This document shows, one piece after another, positions 1-10,631 of a stretch of 64,000 nt of DNA. This DNA is from Diphasiastrum complanatum. Taxonomy: Eukaryota; Streptophyta; Lycopodiopsida; Lycopodiales; Lycopodiaceae. The notes under the pieces are model-generated. The model did no database searches, was not told the origin of the DNA, and saw nothing but the letters and a program-made list of their open reading frames with translations. A program made the translations under genes and the position numbers. How positions within the stretch are numbered: the stretch's first letter is position 1; each line of letters starts with the position of its first letter. Where the stretch lies: positions 62,894,692-62,958,691 of the forward strand of contig CM055092.1 of the NCBI GenBank assembly GCA_029204225.1. The letters are read 5' to 3'.

Positions 1-64
1 TTCATGATTATAAATGGTATAAGGGGTGAGTTAGCGAGTTTCGAATTTTTGTATACAATTTCAG

Positions 65-835
65 GGGCCAGTACATGCTTATGTTGCAATTCCCAGCGGA
101 AGAACAGCTTATCTATCTGAACTTCGCAGCGGCGTTGATGTCTTGGTTGTTAATGCCTATGGTGAAACACGCACGGCAACAGTTGGACGGGTCAAAGTAG
201 AATCAAGGTCCTTGGTTCTTATTGAGGCTGAGGTACGTCGATATTTCTTGCTATTCCATTCTCAGCAATTCCCATCAGTATTTTTAATACATGTACACAC
301 ATTGTGTGCTATGTCCGACTAGTTCCTGATTGCTGACCAACACACCTCGAGATGGGTGTTTGTAATTCACATATGCTCAAGGAAAGAAGTGTTTCACAAG
401 AGACTGTTGATGTCATATCATACAACTGTTCCTCTTGTCTGATAGGATCTTTGTGGGGGACGTTTCAGGTGACATCAGAATGTAAGAGCAGTTTACTACT
501 ACAAAATGCAGAGACTGTTAGTCTTGTCAGTCCCCCATCTGCAGGTACCTTTTATGTGTGTTTCAACGTGGAAAGCCTATAGATATTCTAATTTGTAGGA
601 AGGTAGATGCCGTCATAGTTTCAGAGCAGTGAATAACAAAATTACTATTGCAGTATTTGTACCAACATCCTTGTTGAATGCATGTTCAGATCTGCGCCTT
701 TGTGTGGGAGGGAAAAACAGACCTTTAGCTATTCCTGTGTCCAAGCTGCAAATCGGAAGTAAAGTATTACTGAGTATACAAGCAGGTGCGCGTCATACAG
801 GTCTGCAGATTCAAGAATCTATCAACGAAAAGTAG
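65..835 (+). CDS. 3-dehydroquinate synthase II-like protein, last three exons (partial gene)
   Basis: Three exons fit a single reading frame: 65-232, 469-544 and 711-835, ending in TAG. Introns have GT donors at 233 and 545 and AG acceptors before 65, 469 and 711. The 122 visible residues resemble the C-terminus of the archaeal-type (AroB-unrelated) dehydroquinate synthase family, also found in land plants. They start [20 protein letters not shown], contain [13 protein letters not shown], and end [15 protein letters not shown], matching the family's ARHFGM..EETIIEK-type ending. The archaeal enzyme makes 3-dehydroquinate for aromatic amino acid synthesis by NAD-dependent oxidative deamination and cyclisation of an amino-dideoxy-heptulosonate. 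In plants the role is less clear, because a canonical AroB-type enzyme also exists. The N-terminal part, including any transit peptide, lies before base 1. The frame is unbroken across all three exons, so this is probably a functional host gene. Family assignment is from recognised motifs; exon limits are inferred from splice consensus. Confidence 0.82.
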
Positions 836-3140
836 CCGAGTTCACCACTAACAGGATAGAAGTAGATGAACTATTTGTCAACTTCAGGAGTGAAAAAAAG
901 CTCGAAAAGAAAAATGTAGCTCTATTTTAAATTTATTTCAATGAAAAACCATCTAGTCTTTGTATTTCTACCTTATACTATATGGTACATATCATTGGTG
1001 AACTTTTGTTGAGAAGCAATATGCAAATTATATTGATATCCCACTTTGCTTTGAGTCTCTTTATCAACTTTTGAGTAAATCTCAAAGAGGTTGAAAGGGG
1101 TGAACTCATACATGTTGTTTTGATAAGGAATAGCCTCCAGGTTAAAATGTATCCATTGTCATTGTCAAGGCCTACAGGTTGAATTAGGTGAGAGTGTTGT
1201 GGCCACATTGACATGACTTGTAACCTGCCCACTATACTGCTGACATCTTAGAACCTTGTGCTCCATGTTTAGGCGCTGAAATAATCCAATGAAAGAATTT
1301 GAACCAATGCCCAAAGTTGTGAAAGCCACGAAATAAGAAAGTTGAAAAAATCCGGACCAAGATGACAAGGAGCCCCAAATAAAAGTAGTTTTGATGCATT
1401 CTAGAAGAGAGTTTGCATGCTTAACCTAATGTGTTAACCAATGAATGCTAATATTGTTAATCATCATTGAGTACATATCATGTTTGAAGAATTTTGTTTT
1501 CAAACATGGAAGTGTCTAAGTATAGGTTGTGGCTTAGGATTGAGTCTCTTATTTGATAAATCCTCTCTTCTTTGCAATATTTACATACCTGGTTCGAACC
1601 AGCCGATTCGATGGCACGAACCGCGTTCGAATGAGACAGGCCAAGTTCGAACTGTCAAACCATTCGAACGAGCTTTAGGGTTTTTGTATTTGATTGAAAT
1701 TTGATTCTTTTTGAGGATAAATCATGATTCACATTACATAAACTTAGTAATAACTTAGTATCAAGCTAAGTTGGGATCCGGGGATGTCCGTATTACGTAA
1801 AGCTAGCATTATCATTGAATCATTGATAATATTGTAGACAGTGGACACTAGACAATAGATCCATCTTGAATAAAATATCCTGAGAATCGAGATCTATAAT
1901 GTCACTCCCATTAAATCCATAATTGCCCCAAATTTGTGTGATGTGTCTAGTCACTAGTGAAAAGTGGAGATCTCTCAATCTCTTGACTCTGGACTTTGGA
2001 TATTATATAAGCATATGTTATGGAATAAAATCGAAGGCTGAGGGCTTGTCAGAAATTTAAATCCAAAATCTAGATGCTGTATGCATGCTGCAACATGATC
2101 AATCACCATTGATTACAATTTACAATTTACAAGCTACAACTTATAAGTTATAACTAACAAATTAGTAATTCGTACAAAAATAAAAGCATTGAGCAATGAA
2201 TACTATTTCAGATTATTCATGAATGATGAAGTGATCACTGACACGTGATTGGTGCCGTCGTTAGGCTCATGACATGATTCATTGGGTTTGAAGTTTGAAG
2301 TTTGAACATTCAAGAATCAAGAGTAAATCAAAGTCTAATTTTCCTGTGTGCGCATGATGTTGCAGCCCGCGTGGTAGGTGCTACAAAAAAGAATTGGCCA
2401 ATTGCAATGATTACAATTTACAATCTACAAGTCATAGATAATACTTCAAAATTGAATTCAAACTTCTAACTTGGCACTTGCCACTTACAAGTGACTCATT
2501 AGTAATTACACTGTAGTATGTACAATACTTAATACTTATAGGCTGTAGTGGCTAGCCGCTAGCCTACAAGCAATAGACTGCAATATAATACTTACAAGTT
2601 CAACTTAGAAGTTAGAAATTTAAATTGGAACTTTCAACTTTCAACTTGACACTTGTGGGGCCTTAAGCAATGGAGATAAACCTGTAGTCAGTAAGGCCTC
2701 CTGGTGTAGGAAGGCATAAACATCTCGGTGGCAAGTTTGTAATGCGTATCATGTCGATTTCAATATGATTCACCTACAGAATTAAACGGAAATCTCGAGC
2801 ATTAGGAGTTGCGAGTAATCATTTCAAGTTTCAACTTTCAAGAGCCAGATTCCAAGAGCTTCAAGCTTCTCAAAATCTAAGTACAAATTACAATTTATTA
2901 TCTTGTAGCATATACAAAATTCAAATTAGCAATTTGTGGTTTAAAGTTTAAACTTTACATGTTTCGGCTCTTTCATTCCCTTGAGCTTCTTCAACAGTCA
3001 TAGGTTGTGTGCACAAACACCAACCTATCTAGCTGTGCAGTGGACAATTTGTTTCTCACATGCAACAATCATGCAATCTTGTGAGAGAATCCTAATTGCA
3101 AAGTCCTGAAGTCTAGGGATGTCAATCCCAAACTTATTCG
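836..3140. other. Intergenic AT-rich DNA, no gene recognised
   Basis: The first 100 bases probably contain the 3' UTR of the dehydroquinate synthase gene, but no canonical AATAAA was pinned down. From about 2,080 to 2,960 the DNA is low-complexity and built from recurring short words such as ACAATTTACAA, CAACTT and TTACAAGT. This suggests a decayed simple repeat. A cluster of TTCGA sites lies at 1,589-1,665, starting with the perfect palindrome CTGGTTCGAACCAG (1,589-1,602). No long frame here has a recognisable protein family. Confidence 0.5.
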
Positions 3141-3147
3141 ACCAATA

Positions 3148-4022
3148 TATATGGTGCAACCGGATGGCCTTGTGATTCAGGGAGAGGAGACCAAGGTATG
3201 CAAATTGCATAAAGCTTTTGTATGGTTTGAAGCAAGCTCCTTGTGCATGATATGGACACATTGATGAGTACTTTATAAATCAGGGCTTTACACATACAAT
3301 ATTAGATTGCAACCTTTATACACTTGTCAGAGATGGTTCTATACTCTTGATTGCACTTTATGTGGATGATTTAATCATTACTGCTAGTAATGATAGCTTG
3401 GTGAAGCAAGTCAAATCAAATCTATGTAAAGAATTTGATATGACAGATTTGGACATAATGCACTACTGCTTGGGTGTGGAAGTTTGGCAAAGCAATAAAG
3501 AAATTGCGCTCATTTAAACAAAGTATGTTGCTAAACTACTACTACTCAAAAGATTTCGCATGGAAGATAGTAAAGTATTTTTTACCTATTGAAGTTGGCG
3601 TAAAGCTTTCAAAGTATGATGATAGTGATTCCTTTGATGCAACTGTCATTCATTAGTGGGAAGCCTTATCTATTTGACTACTACAAGACCAGACATTTGC
3701 TATGCAGTGGGTGTCGTAAGTCACTTCATGCAGGCACCAAAGTAGTCGCATTGGAAATTCGTCATACGTATTCTTAAGTATGTCAAGGGTACCTCAAAGT
3801 TTGGCTTATTCTACTCTTGTGATACTAACCTGGTGAAACTTGAAGGTTATGTCGATTTTGATTGGGGCACTAATATGGATGATAGACACTCTACATTAGG
3901 GTAAAAGCAAAATACAGTAGTTGTATCTACCACAAAAGCAGAATATAAAGCTTTGGGGAGTGATGTACAAGAAGCTGTTTGGTTAAGACAGTTGCTTGCA
4001 GAGATTGGGGGGACTTCAACAG
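3148..4022 (+). pseudogene. Ty1-copia reverse transcriptase / RNase H fragment
   Basis: Translation across frames on the plus strand recovers the copia pol C-terminal half in order. The RT palm segment with LYVDDLI lies near 3,357-3,375 (the Y-V-D-D catalytic box). It is followed by the LGVEVWQ segment near 3,470, the [17 protein letters not shown] segment near 3,660-3,710, the HWK...YVKGTSKFGL segment near 3,750-3,810, and the RNase H motif TKAEYKAL near 3,940. Frameshifts and stops occur throughout (for example after the EVWQSNKEIALI segment and before the RNase H motif), so it cannot make a protein. It lacks gag, protease, integrase and both LTRs. It ends abruptly near 4,022, where an oppositely oriented copia gag begins, so the two pieces do not come from one intact element. 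Confidence 0.85.
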
Positions 4023-4035
4023 CATTCCGGGACTA

Positions 4036-4452
4036 TCATATTTTGCAACACTTGTTCAAGTCCTTCACTTTCAAAACATATTGGTGTCCACTCTCATTCT
4101 TGCTTTGAAAACATTGAAGCACTTGGTCTTTAAGAGAAAGTAGCCTAAAAGTATTTTTGGACTCATAAATGCTTTGAAGAGCTTCCCAAGCCTCTTGGGC
4201 CGTGGTACATGCTCCAAATTCTTTGAGCAACTCGTTTGCAACATTCATCTTAATACAATGAAGTCCAAGTTTGCATCTCTTCTTGTATTTCGTTGCTTCT
4301 TGTGGATGAATTGGCTCATCTTCCTCTCCATTCACTACATCCATCAAATCTTGAAGAACAAAGATGGATTCCATTCTCAAATTCCAAATTAAGTAATTAG
4401 ATGTCTTCAATCTATTATTTGAATCCAATAGATAAGCACTCATTGATGCCAT
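4036..4452 (-). pseudogene. Ty1-copia gag fragment
   Basis: The minus-strand frame starts at a methionine at 4,452 and reads through an N-terminal copia gag: LKTSNYLIWNLRMES, then LQDLMDVV, then FGACTTAQEAWEALQSIYES, and KVKDLNKCCKI before a stop at 4,036. This is the capsid-like part of the copia polyprotein (UBN2/retrotran_gag-type) that packages the RNA. The zinc knuckle and pol are missing. It is closely related to the gag of the element at 27.4-33.4 kb. The open frame extends upstream to 4,509, but homology starts at the internal methionine. No primer-binding site was found on its upstream side (4,460-4,900). Confidence 0.8.
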
Positions 4453-5315
4453 CTTCAATAAGAAGAAAATAGGTTCAAGGATGTAAGATAGATTGCTTAA
4501 GATGACCAAAACTTGTTATCTCACTTGCTTAGGGACCTAAGAAGACTCACAAAAGAGCTTCTTGACAAAATCGAAAGTGATCTTGAACTTGATCAAATTA
4601 CTAGGTCCAAAACTAGCTCAAAATTGCTATAGATTTGATTGAAACTTTGCCTTCTCCTTGATCAGAACTTCACAAGGAATGTGAATAACATAAAAGCATT
4701 ATTTTAAAAAACACAATTTCTCAATATGGACAAGTTCTCAATAGACATGTTTTTGAAAGTAAAATTTTTCATTGCAGCTTGTTGAGATGACACAAAATTT
4801 GAACAATTTGTGTCATAAGGAGTGAGACTAGTTCAACCTACAAAATCTGTTTTATCTTGCTTCCATTTGTCATTCTCCACGCTTTGTTTCATCTCCATAT
4901 ATGACATCCTCCGACTTTGTATTCATGAGTAGAAAAGACATGTTCCTATTCTTCTTAAGAGCAAGGGACAACGACAACCATTTGACATTGACATTCTTGG
5001 CTTGTGTACCTAAGGTAACAAATTTTTCCATACCAAGTGGGGATCGGCCAATTAGTGAAGCGACATAGGCACTATCCTCTTATTGTTTATTTTTCACTTA
5101 AGGCATTTGGATCAGATGATGGAGATTTGATGATGTTCCAAAGACTTTTTTTAATAAGTAAAAGCTGAATCTTTTTCTAGAATCAATTGATGCATAGATG
5201 AATCACGTTGAATCATGTTTCCTAATCAAATATTGGGAGATGAAAAATGGAGGACTATTCAGGGCATGTATGTTACCTTTATTTCTTATTTGTCAAATAC
5301 TTTGTTTTATGCATG
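4453..5315. other. Unassigned spacer, possible copia leader remnant
   Basis: This stretch lies upstream of the minus-strand gag fragment and may include its 5' leader. No primer-binding site, LTR terminus or protein-coding frame could be recognised. Confidence 0.35.
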
Positions 5316-5984
5316 CATTAGAGAAAATTTAGCCTTGGAAAGGGCCCTATAAGGATTGCCACGTAGGATGACAATTTTTTGGCAATGTAAAATACTAAAA
5401 TAAAATCTTTTTCTGCCCGTAGTCTTGCCCACACAGTCTTCGATGATTAGCTATTATGTGGGAAAAAAATCATAACTTTTGAACGGCAACTCGGATTGAG
5501 ACGATTACGGTGCTATTAGAAAGCCCTCGACGAGAGCTTTTCAATGACACCCAGCATGATCCAGTTCCGAGCTACGGTGAAGAAGTTATGGCCAGTCAAA
5601 GTTTTGGTCGGTCAACACTTGGTCAACCTGATATCTCTTTCAAGCGCAGTTGACTAGTCAAATGCTGGGTGTCGTTGAAAAACTCTCGTTGAGGGCTTTC
5701 TAATGGCACCGTAATCGTCTCAATCCGAGTTGTCGTTCAAAAGTTACACTATTTTTTTTTGCTGAGTTGCATACTATACTACAAATAAAATAGCTTATTT
5801 ACGGGCTGCCCCCGATGCAAAATTACAGTTCTTTTACAAAGATAAGAAAATTAATTTGAAGGAGCTACGTTACGTAGATTTCAAATTTGAGAGTTTTGAT
5901 TGGACCATGTGAAAGAAACTTTTGAGAAAAAAATAAAAGGTATCTTTTTGAAAGGCCCCTTTTGTGCTCAAATTTTCTCTAATG
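5316..5984. mobile_element. MITE-like element with 15-bp perfect terminal inverted repeats
   Basis: CATTAGAGAAAATTT at 5,316-5,330 is mirrored exactly by its reverse complement at 5,970-5,984. Similarity continues imperfectly inward (GGAAAGGGCCC versus GGGGCCTTTC). The 669-bp interval encodes no protein and contains a large internal hairpin at 5,473-5,746. This size and structure suit a non-autonomous DNA transposon or foldback element. I could not see a clear target-site duplication, so the exact ends and superfamily remain uncertain. Confidence 0.5.
5473..5746. repeat. 84-bp inverted repeat (near-perfect hairpin)
   Basis: Arm 1 (5,473-5,556, starting TAACTTTTGAACGGCAACTC) and arm 2 (5,663-5,746) are reverse complements over 84 positions. 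I count five differences, all transitions. Four of the five would be G-U wobbles if the plus strand were transcribed. The loop is 106 bases and is rich in GTCAA words. Confidence 0.85.
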
Positions 5985-6182
5985 GATGTGCGTTCAAGGG
6001 TGAGTGATATATTGACCTTCTATAAGATTTTCACAATACTAGCTTGTGATTTTTGCCATGCAATGTGATGATGACAATGTTCACATTCCTCATTTGAGGT
6101 CTTGTAGCATCATTTCATGTGAAAACAAAAGGCCATTTTTGCCTTGAAGAGAGTACAGGACCAAACGTAACAATTTTTACAT

Positions 6183-6653
6183 TGTTGAGAGATTTCACTC
6201 ACATGAGGTCAACATTAGGATTAATGAGCCATATTAGGGTTTTTATTTTAGGGTTAGGTCATATTTGGTTGGGGACAACCTAATCCCTAGATCCGAGTTG
6301 CTTATGTATAAAGATCTATGTAAATCTTGAAGTGATTTGATGGAGAAATCGAGATTTTCAACTTTCCAAGACATTGTTTTGATGTGGTGAGTTCTAGCAT
6401 TGTTCTCTTGTGGATCTTAATGTTTATTGCATAGATTGGAAGCCATTTAAATCAATTTCAAGTTGGGATAGCGTGTTGTACCATCAGATCTAAATTCGAT
6501 CCAAATCTATGTGCCTAAGTGGAGCAATTGCCAAGATAAGCTAGAATTAGGAGCTAGTCTTGTTTCTACTTGCTAGATTCAATCTAAGTCAGGTTATTGT
6601 GCAAACTCCATCACTTTTGTGATCATTATGGTTCTTTCGTTGTAATTTTGTCA
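6183..6653 (+). repeat. Copia-type LTR (left edge approximate)
   Basis: The right end reads TAATTTTGTCA followed immediately by a primer-binding-site variant, marking the 3' end of a 5' LTR. The LTR end resembles that of the 798-bp LTR at 27,748-28,545. A TATA-like TATGTATAAA occurs near 6,303. The left edge is a guess based on a TG dinucleotide at 6,183. Confidence 0.45.
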
Positions 6654-6666
6654 TTGTATCAGAGCT
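6654..6666 (+). promoter_or_regulatory. Primer-binding site (tRNA-iMet type, one mismatch)
   Basis: TTGTATCAGAGCT differs from the usual TGGTATCAGAGC at the second base and directly abuts the LTR end. It would prime reverse transcription from initiator Met tRNA. Confidence 0.6.
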
Positions 6667-7373
6667 TGATAGAAAGTGAGCTATAGATTGATCCTTTTGA
6701 GCTTCTAAACTAGATTGCTTGTAGTTTTGGGAGTGACATAGCTACTAGTTGCTTTTCTAGTGATTATACATCAAGAATTGGTTTCATTGGAGTCAAATTA
6801 GATTGAAGGGAATCTGATTTGCTGTGTATAATCTTCAAAAATTGGGATTGACCCATTTTCATTTAAAGAGACCAAATTAGAAAGTCTTGGTGATTTGGAC
6901 TTTGAAGTACAAGTCACCTAGGAGAGATTTTTTTGTAGAATTGAATGTTACCACTCGATGGAAAGGAATCAGCCTTCCAAGAGTACTAATAGATCGTTCT
7001 TGGCTCTATTTAGGTCTTTTTAGGCACCTTTTAGCTTCATTAGAAGTTATTTGATTGATCTTGATTGTATAATGCAAATCTAGTCAAATTTGCATTAGTA
7101 TTGAGCTCAGACTTTGATAGATTTGCGATTGATTATGCTAATGTAATTCAACCTAAATTCAAACGACTTTATTTGAGGCATTTGTGTGATTGTGTGATAT
7201 GCTCTAAAAAAATCGCAAGTATGAAATAGAGATGCAGAAGGAGATTCGAAGGAATGGTGCATCCTCGTCCTTCATCGAAGATTAAAAAACTCTTTACCCC
7301 AAGAGAGGCTCGAATAAGCAATCCAGGAAGAAGATGGTCAAACAATTCGACTCGAATCAGAAGCAGTCTTAGT
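6667..7373 (+). other. Retroelement leader remnant, no coding sequence recognised
   Basis: This follows the primer-binding site at 6,654 and probably is the untranslated leader of the same copia element. It breaks off where a different LTR fragment starts at 7,374. No gag homology was recognised. Confidence 0.4.
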
Positions 7374-7516
7374 CACTATTGTTTTGTTTGAAATTGATAG
7401 GCGTAGTTATTCATATAGAAAGAGAAAGATAGTTTATTCCGCCGCGCGATAAGTTTTAATTCTTGTCGTTCGAATTCTTTTTATTCGACCTATCTTTTAC
7501 ACACCTCTTTCCAACA
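7374..7516 (+). repeat. Truncated 5' LTR of copia element D
   Basis: This 143-bp piece matches the last part of the LTR at 8,699-9,737. Both carry the segments GATAGGCGTAGTTAT and TTTTATTCGACCTATC and end ACACCTCTTTCCAACA. The first ~900 bp of the LTR are missing. Confidence 0.8.
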
Positions 7517-7529
7517 TGCTATCAGAGCA
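7517..7529 (+). promoter_or_regulatory. Primer-binding site of element D
   Basis: TGCTATCAGAGCA directly follows the LTR's terminal CA and is a one-base variant of the tRNA-iMet-complementary site. Confidence 0.7.
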
Positions 7530-7691
7530 TTGATTCTTCAAGGCCTAGTATTATATCAGAGTGCAAGCTCTTATACTTGATATCTTTCGCAATATCAAAT
7601 TATTCTTCAGTTTGAATCAATTGTTTCGGTATCAGAGAATTGATTTCCACAACATGATATCTCTTTTAATGTCGACAGACTAAAGTTCCAG

Positions 7692-8042
7692 ATGGATTTT
7701 CAAAGTAAAGCCGGTCTTATCGCAAACAAGCTGAATGGATCCAATTATCATTTATTTAAATTTAAGATGAAGACCTTGCTAATCACCAACGAGTTGTGGG
7801 ATGTTGTTATAAGTATTGAAGTGAAGCCTGAAGACGACACATAAGACTCGAAATGGAAGTCAAAGGATGGTAAAACTTTCACGCTTATTATCCTCAATAT
7901 ATCATATACTCAGATTGGCCATGTACTTGAATTCAAAACTTCGAAAGAAGTTTTTTTTTTCCATCTTGAACTCACTATATCATGTGAGAGACGTAACGAC
8001 CAAGTTACATCTTCGAAGGAAATTTTTCACACTCAAAAGTTG
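7692..8042 (+). pseudogene. Element D: Ty1-copia gag fragment
   Basis: An ATG at 7,692 opens MDFQSKAGLIANKLNGSNYH, the typical start of a copia gag with the KLNG.NY..F..KMK core. It is followed by ITNELWDVV. The frame has a stop after PEDDT and further damage downstream, and continues in other frames as far as the HVRDVTTK-like segment near 7,980-8,010. Gag then jumps directly to the C-terminal part of reverse transcriptase at about 8,043, so zinc knuckle, protease, integrase and most of RT are deleted. Confidence 0.8.
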
Positions 8043-8640
8043 ATCTACATTACTCAACAGAGGTACATCTACAATATGTTAGTCAAATACAATCTGATTA
8101 ATTGCAAGTTAGCTCTCTCACCAATGGAACCAGGTCTCAAATTGTCAAAAGACTAGTGTCCGCAAACAATTGAAAAGGAGCAGATGTGTGAGTATCCTTA
8201 TCAATCGATAATAGGATCTCTTATGTACGCAATGATCTGTACCAGGCCAGACATAGCTTTTGCAGTCAGCTCCTATGGATTTACATTCTTCCTCAACAAT
8301 GGTCTCATTTCTTGGAACACTCGCAAGCAATCTTCGATAGCTCTATCAGAATCAGAGTATATCGCAGCCTCACAAGCTACAAAGGAAGCAATTTGGTTGA
8401 GAAACTTACTTTCAAATATCAGTCTGAATCAATATGCTCCGACATTACTATTTTGTGATAATCAAAGTGCCATTGCCTTGTCAGCCAACCCTAGATTTAA
8501 TTCTAGGAGTCAGCACATTGAACTCAAGTATCATTATGTCAGAAACAAAGTTCTCGATAAAGAGGTCAGATTGCAGTACTGTAGAACACAAGATATGAGA
8601 TATTTTTACCAAAGCATTATGCTTGGATGCACATAGAAAG
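8043..8640 (+). pseudogene. Element D: Ty1-copia RT C-terminus / RNase H fragment
   Basis: The frame starts IYITQQRYIYNMLVKYN and continues through the SIIGSLMYAMICTRPDIAFAV block. An internal deletion then removes the HWKA...RYL region and joins directly to FTFFLNNGLISWNTRKQSS. RNase H follows with ESEYIAASQATKEAIWL, LFCDNQSAIALS and SQHIELKYHYVRNKV. A stop interrupts the first block. The open part from 8,184 to 8,636 retains the copia RNase H core. The minus-strand element F at 10.6-13.2 kb is a close relative that keeps the parts deleted here. Confidence 0.85.
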
Positions 8641-8688
8641 TTTTGTGCATAACTAAGTTTAAAGGTCAAGGCATCCATGAATTCAGAT

Positions 8689-8698
8689 TAAGGGAAAG
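8689..8698 (+). promoter_or_regulatory. Polypurine tract of element D
   Basis: The AAGGGAAAG run directly precedes the TG that opens the 3' LTR at 8,699. Its function is second-strand priming. Confidence 0.65.
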
Positions 8699-9737
8699 TG
8701 TTGGATTATTCTTTTACTAATCGATTAATCGACATTTTAATCTTCGTCCAATTTTTATCCAGACCTGCAGATTTTTTTCGTGTTTTTACACAGTCTGCAT
8801 ATCCGAAACAGCTCACAATGTCGACATTTTTGGGATTTTCGTCTTTTGGGATTTTCTCTCACTTCGGCTTTCTCACAAAATGCCAAATGCCTCAAATGTT
8901 AAGGAAATGACGTTGGCGAAGACCTTCGCATTTTTCGCATGACAGTTTACGTTCATTTCTGCAGAGTAACAGTTCAATTTCAAATCTGCAAACAGACTAT
9001 TTACGACCAAGGCCACCAATTTGCATTAATTCATCAACAATTAATTTCTGAGAAGTCCTAACTGGATGGATGCCAGCATTTCACAACCAACTGGATGACG
9101 TTTTTGACGACCTAATTGCTTAGTACAAATAGCTGTTCATATTCCTACATCTTAAGCATTGAAGAATGAAGATCAATCATCAAGTATTGAATAGTTAGCG
9201 TTCTCTCTCTCAAGCCTACGAGCTTGAACACTCTTGAGCATTCTAGCTCAATTCCTTAGAGTTGATTAGAGATCGCTATTGCGCTTACCGGTTATCAGAA
9301 GTTGCGCTAAATTCAGACTTATATTTAGCCGCTCAGAGATAGCTTAGAGTACGCGACTTTGATCCGCAACTTGTTGTACTCATTTACATCTGTTTCGCTT
9401 TCATACAGAATCAATACTATCTTCTTATTGCGTTCAGCTTCATCTCAAAATGTATGTATTTCTGTAGTTCTTCGCGACTGATTATTTGTCTGAAAATTCA
9501 ATGCTTAAATGTTTGGCCATGTAATCACTACAGTACTAATGATTTTAGAGTTAGTTACTATAAGATTGAACGTGATTTCTATCACTATTGTTTGTTCAAA
9601 ATTGATAGGCGTAGTTATGCATAGAGAAAGAGAAAGAACGTTTTATTCCGTTGTGCACGATAAGTTTTAATTATTGTCGTTCGAATTCTTTTTATTCGAT
9701 TCTATTCGACCTATCTTTTACACACCTCTTTCCAACA
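8699..9737 (+). repeat. 3' LTR of copia element D (1,039 bp)
   Basis: It starts TGTTGGATTATTC after a polypurine tract and ends CTCTTTCCAACA. Its terminal 143 bp match the truncated 5' LTR at 7,374-7,516. Reverse-complement copies occur at about 10,310-10,628 and 13,212-14,165. The base after the LTR belongs to a gypsy pol fragment, so element D was inserted into an older gypsy element. Confidence 0.85.
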
Positions 9738-10312
9738 AATGGCCACAGCCGAAAACAATTCGTGATGTGAAATCTTTTTTGGGCTTCACATGATTCTTTC
9801 ATAGGTTCATATGGACTACGCTTTAATAGCATTGCCCCTAACGAACGTTTTTCAAGGGGAAAAGAAAAAATGTAGCCATAGAAAAAGTCCATTGATAACA
9901 TGGACTGATGAACACTCTCAAGCACTATGTTTCTATAGTTTTGATTTTACACATTGTCAATCCTAACTGACCCTTCGTGGTGGATACAGATGCTTGTGAC
10001 TTTGCTTTAGGAGCGGTATTTACCAAGATGGTGGACCAGTTGCATTTGAAAGCAAAAAATTGGATCTTTCTCAGTCTAGGTATTTTACCTATGAAAAGGA
10101 GCATTTTGCAGTCATTCATGTGTTGAAAATTTGAAGGCATTATCTTTACGGTGCCAGATTTACAGTGGTGACTAATCACCAATCTCTTAAATATATATGT
10201 GATGCTTAGGACTTTCGTGGTCGAGAGGCTAGATGGTCGGAACTCATTCAAGAGTTCGTGTTCGACATTAAGTATCATAAAGGTACATCAAACAATGTTA
10301 CTGATGTCTTTT
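9738..10312 (+). pseudogene. Ty3-gypsy RT connection / RNase H fragment
   Basis: Immediately after the LTR the plus strand reads WPQPKTIRDVKSFLGF, the start of the gypsy RT connection region. It continues through VVDTDACDFALGAV (with a frameshift), GGPVAFESKKLDLSQSRY, YEKEHFAVIHVLK, and HYLYGARFTVVTNHQSLKY. This is the RNase H domain. Several stops and shifts are visible. It has no LTR of its own here and is cut on the right by a minus-strand copia LTR fragment. Confidence 0.85.
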
Positions 10313-10628
10313 CAAACAAAACAATAGTGATAGAAATCACGTTTGATCTTATAGTAACTATCTTTGGAATCATCAATACTACAGTGATTACGTAGCCAAA
10401 CAATTAAGCATTGAATTATCAGACAAATAATTTGTCGCGAAACGCTAGACAAATAATTAGTTGCGAAGAACTACAGAAATGCGTACATTCAGAGACGAAG
10501 CTGAACGCAATATAAGATAGTATTGATTCAGTATGAAAACGTAACAGAAGTAAATGAGTACAATTAGTTGTGGATCAAAGCCGCGTACTCTATGCTATCT
10601 CTGAGTGACTAAAATGAAAGTCTGAATT
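10313..10628 (-). repeat. Truncated LTR of copia element F (3' side)
   Basis: This is a reverse-complement copy of the internal part of the D-family LTR, sharing long stretches with 13,370-13,685 (for example the ATAATTTGTCGCGAAAC region). It abuts RNase H sequence of element F at about 10,630. It lacks both LTR termini. Confidence 0.75.
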
Positions 10629-10631
10629 GCT

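Noticed and set aside
975-1160. A 60-codon minus-strand open stretch (…PYQNNMYEFTPFNLFEIYSK…) convergent with the dehydroquinate synthase gene
   Set aside because: Protein-like but short, without a family match, start codon context or upstream exon.
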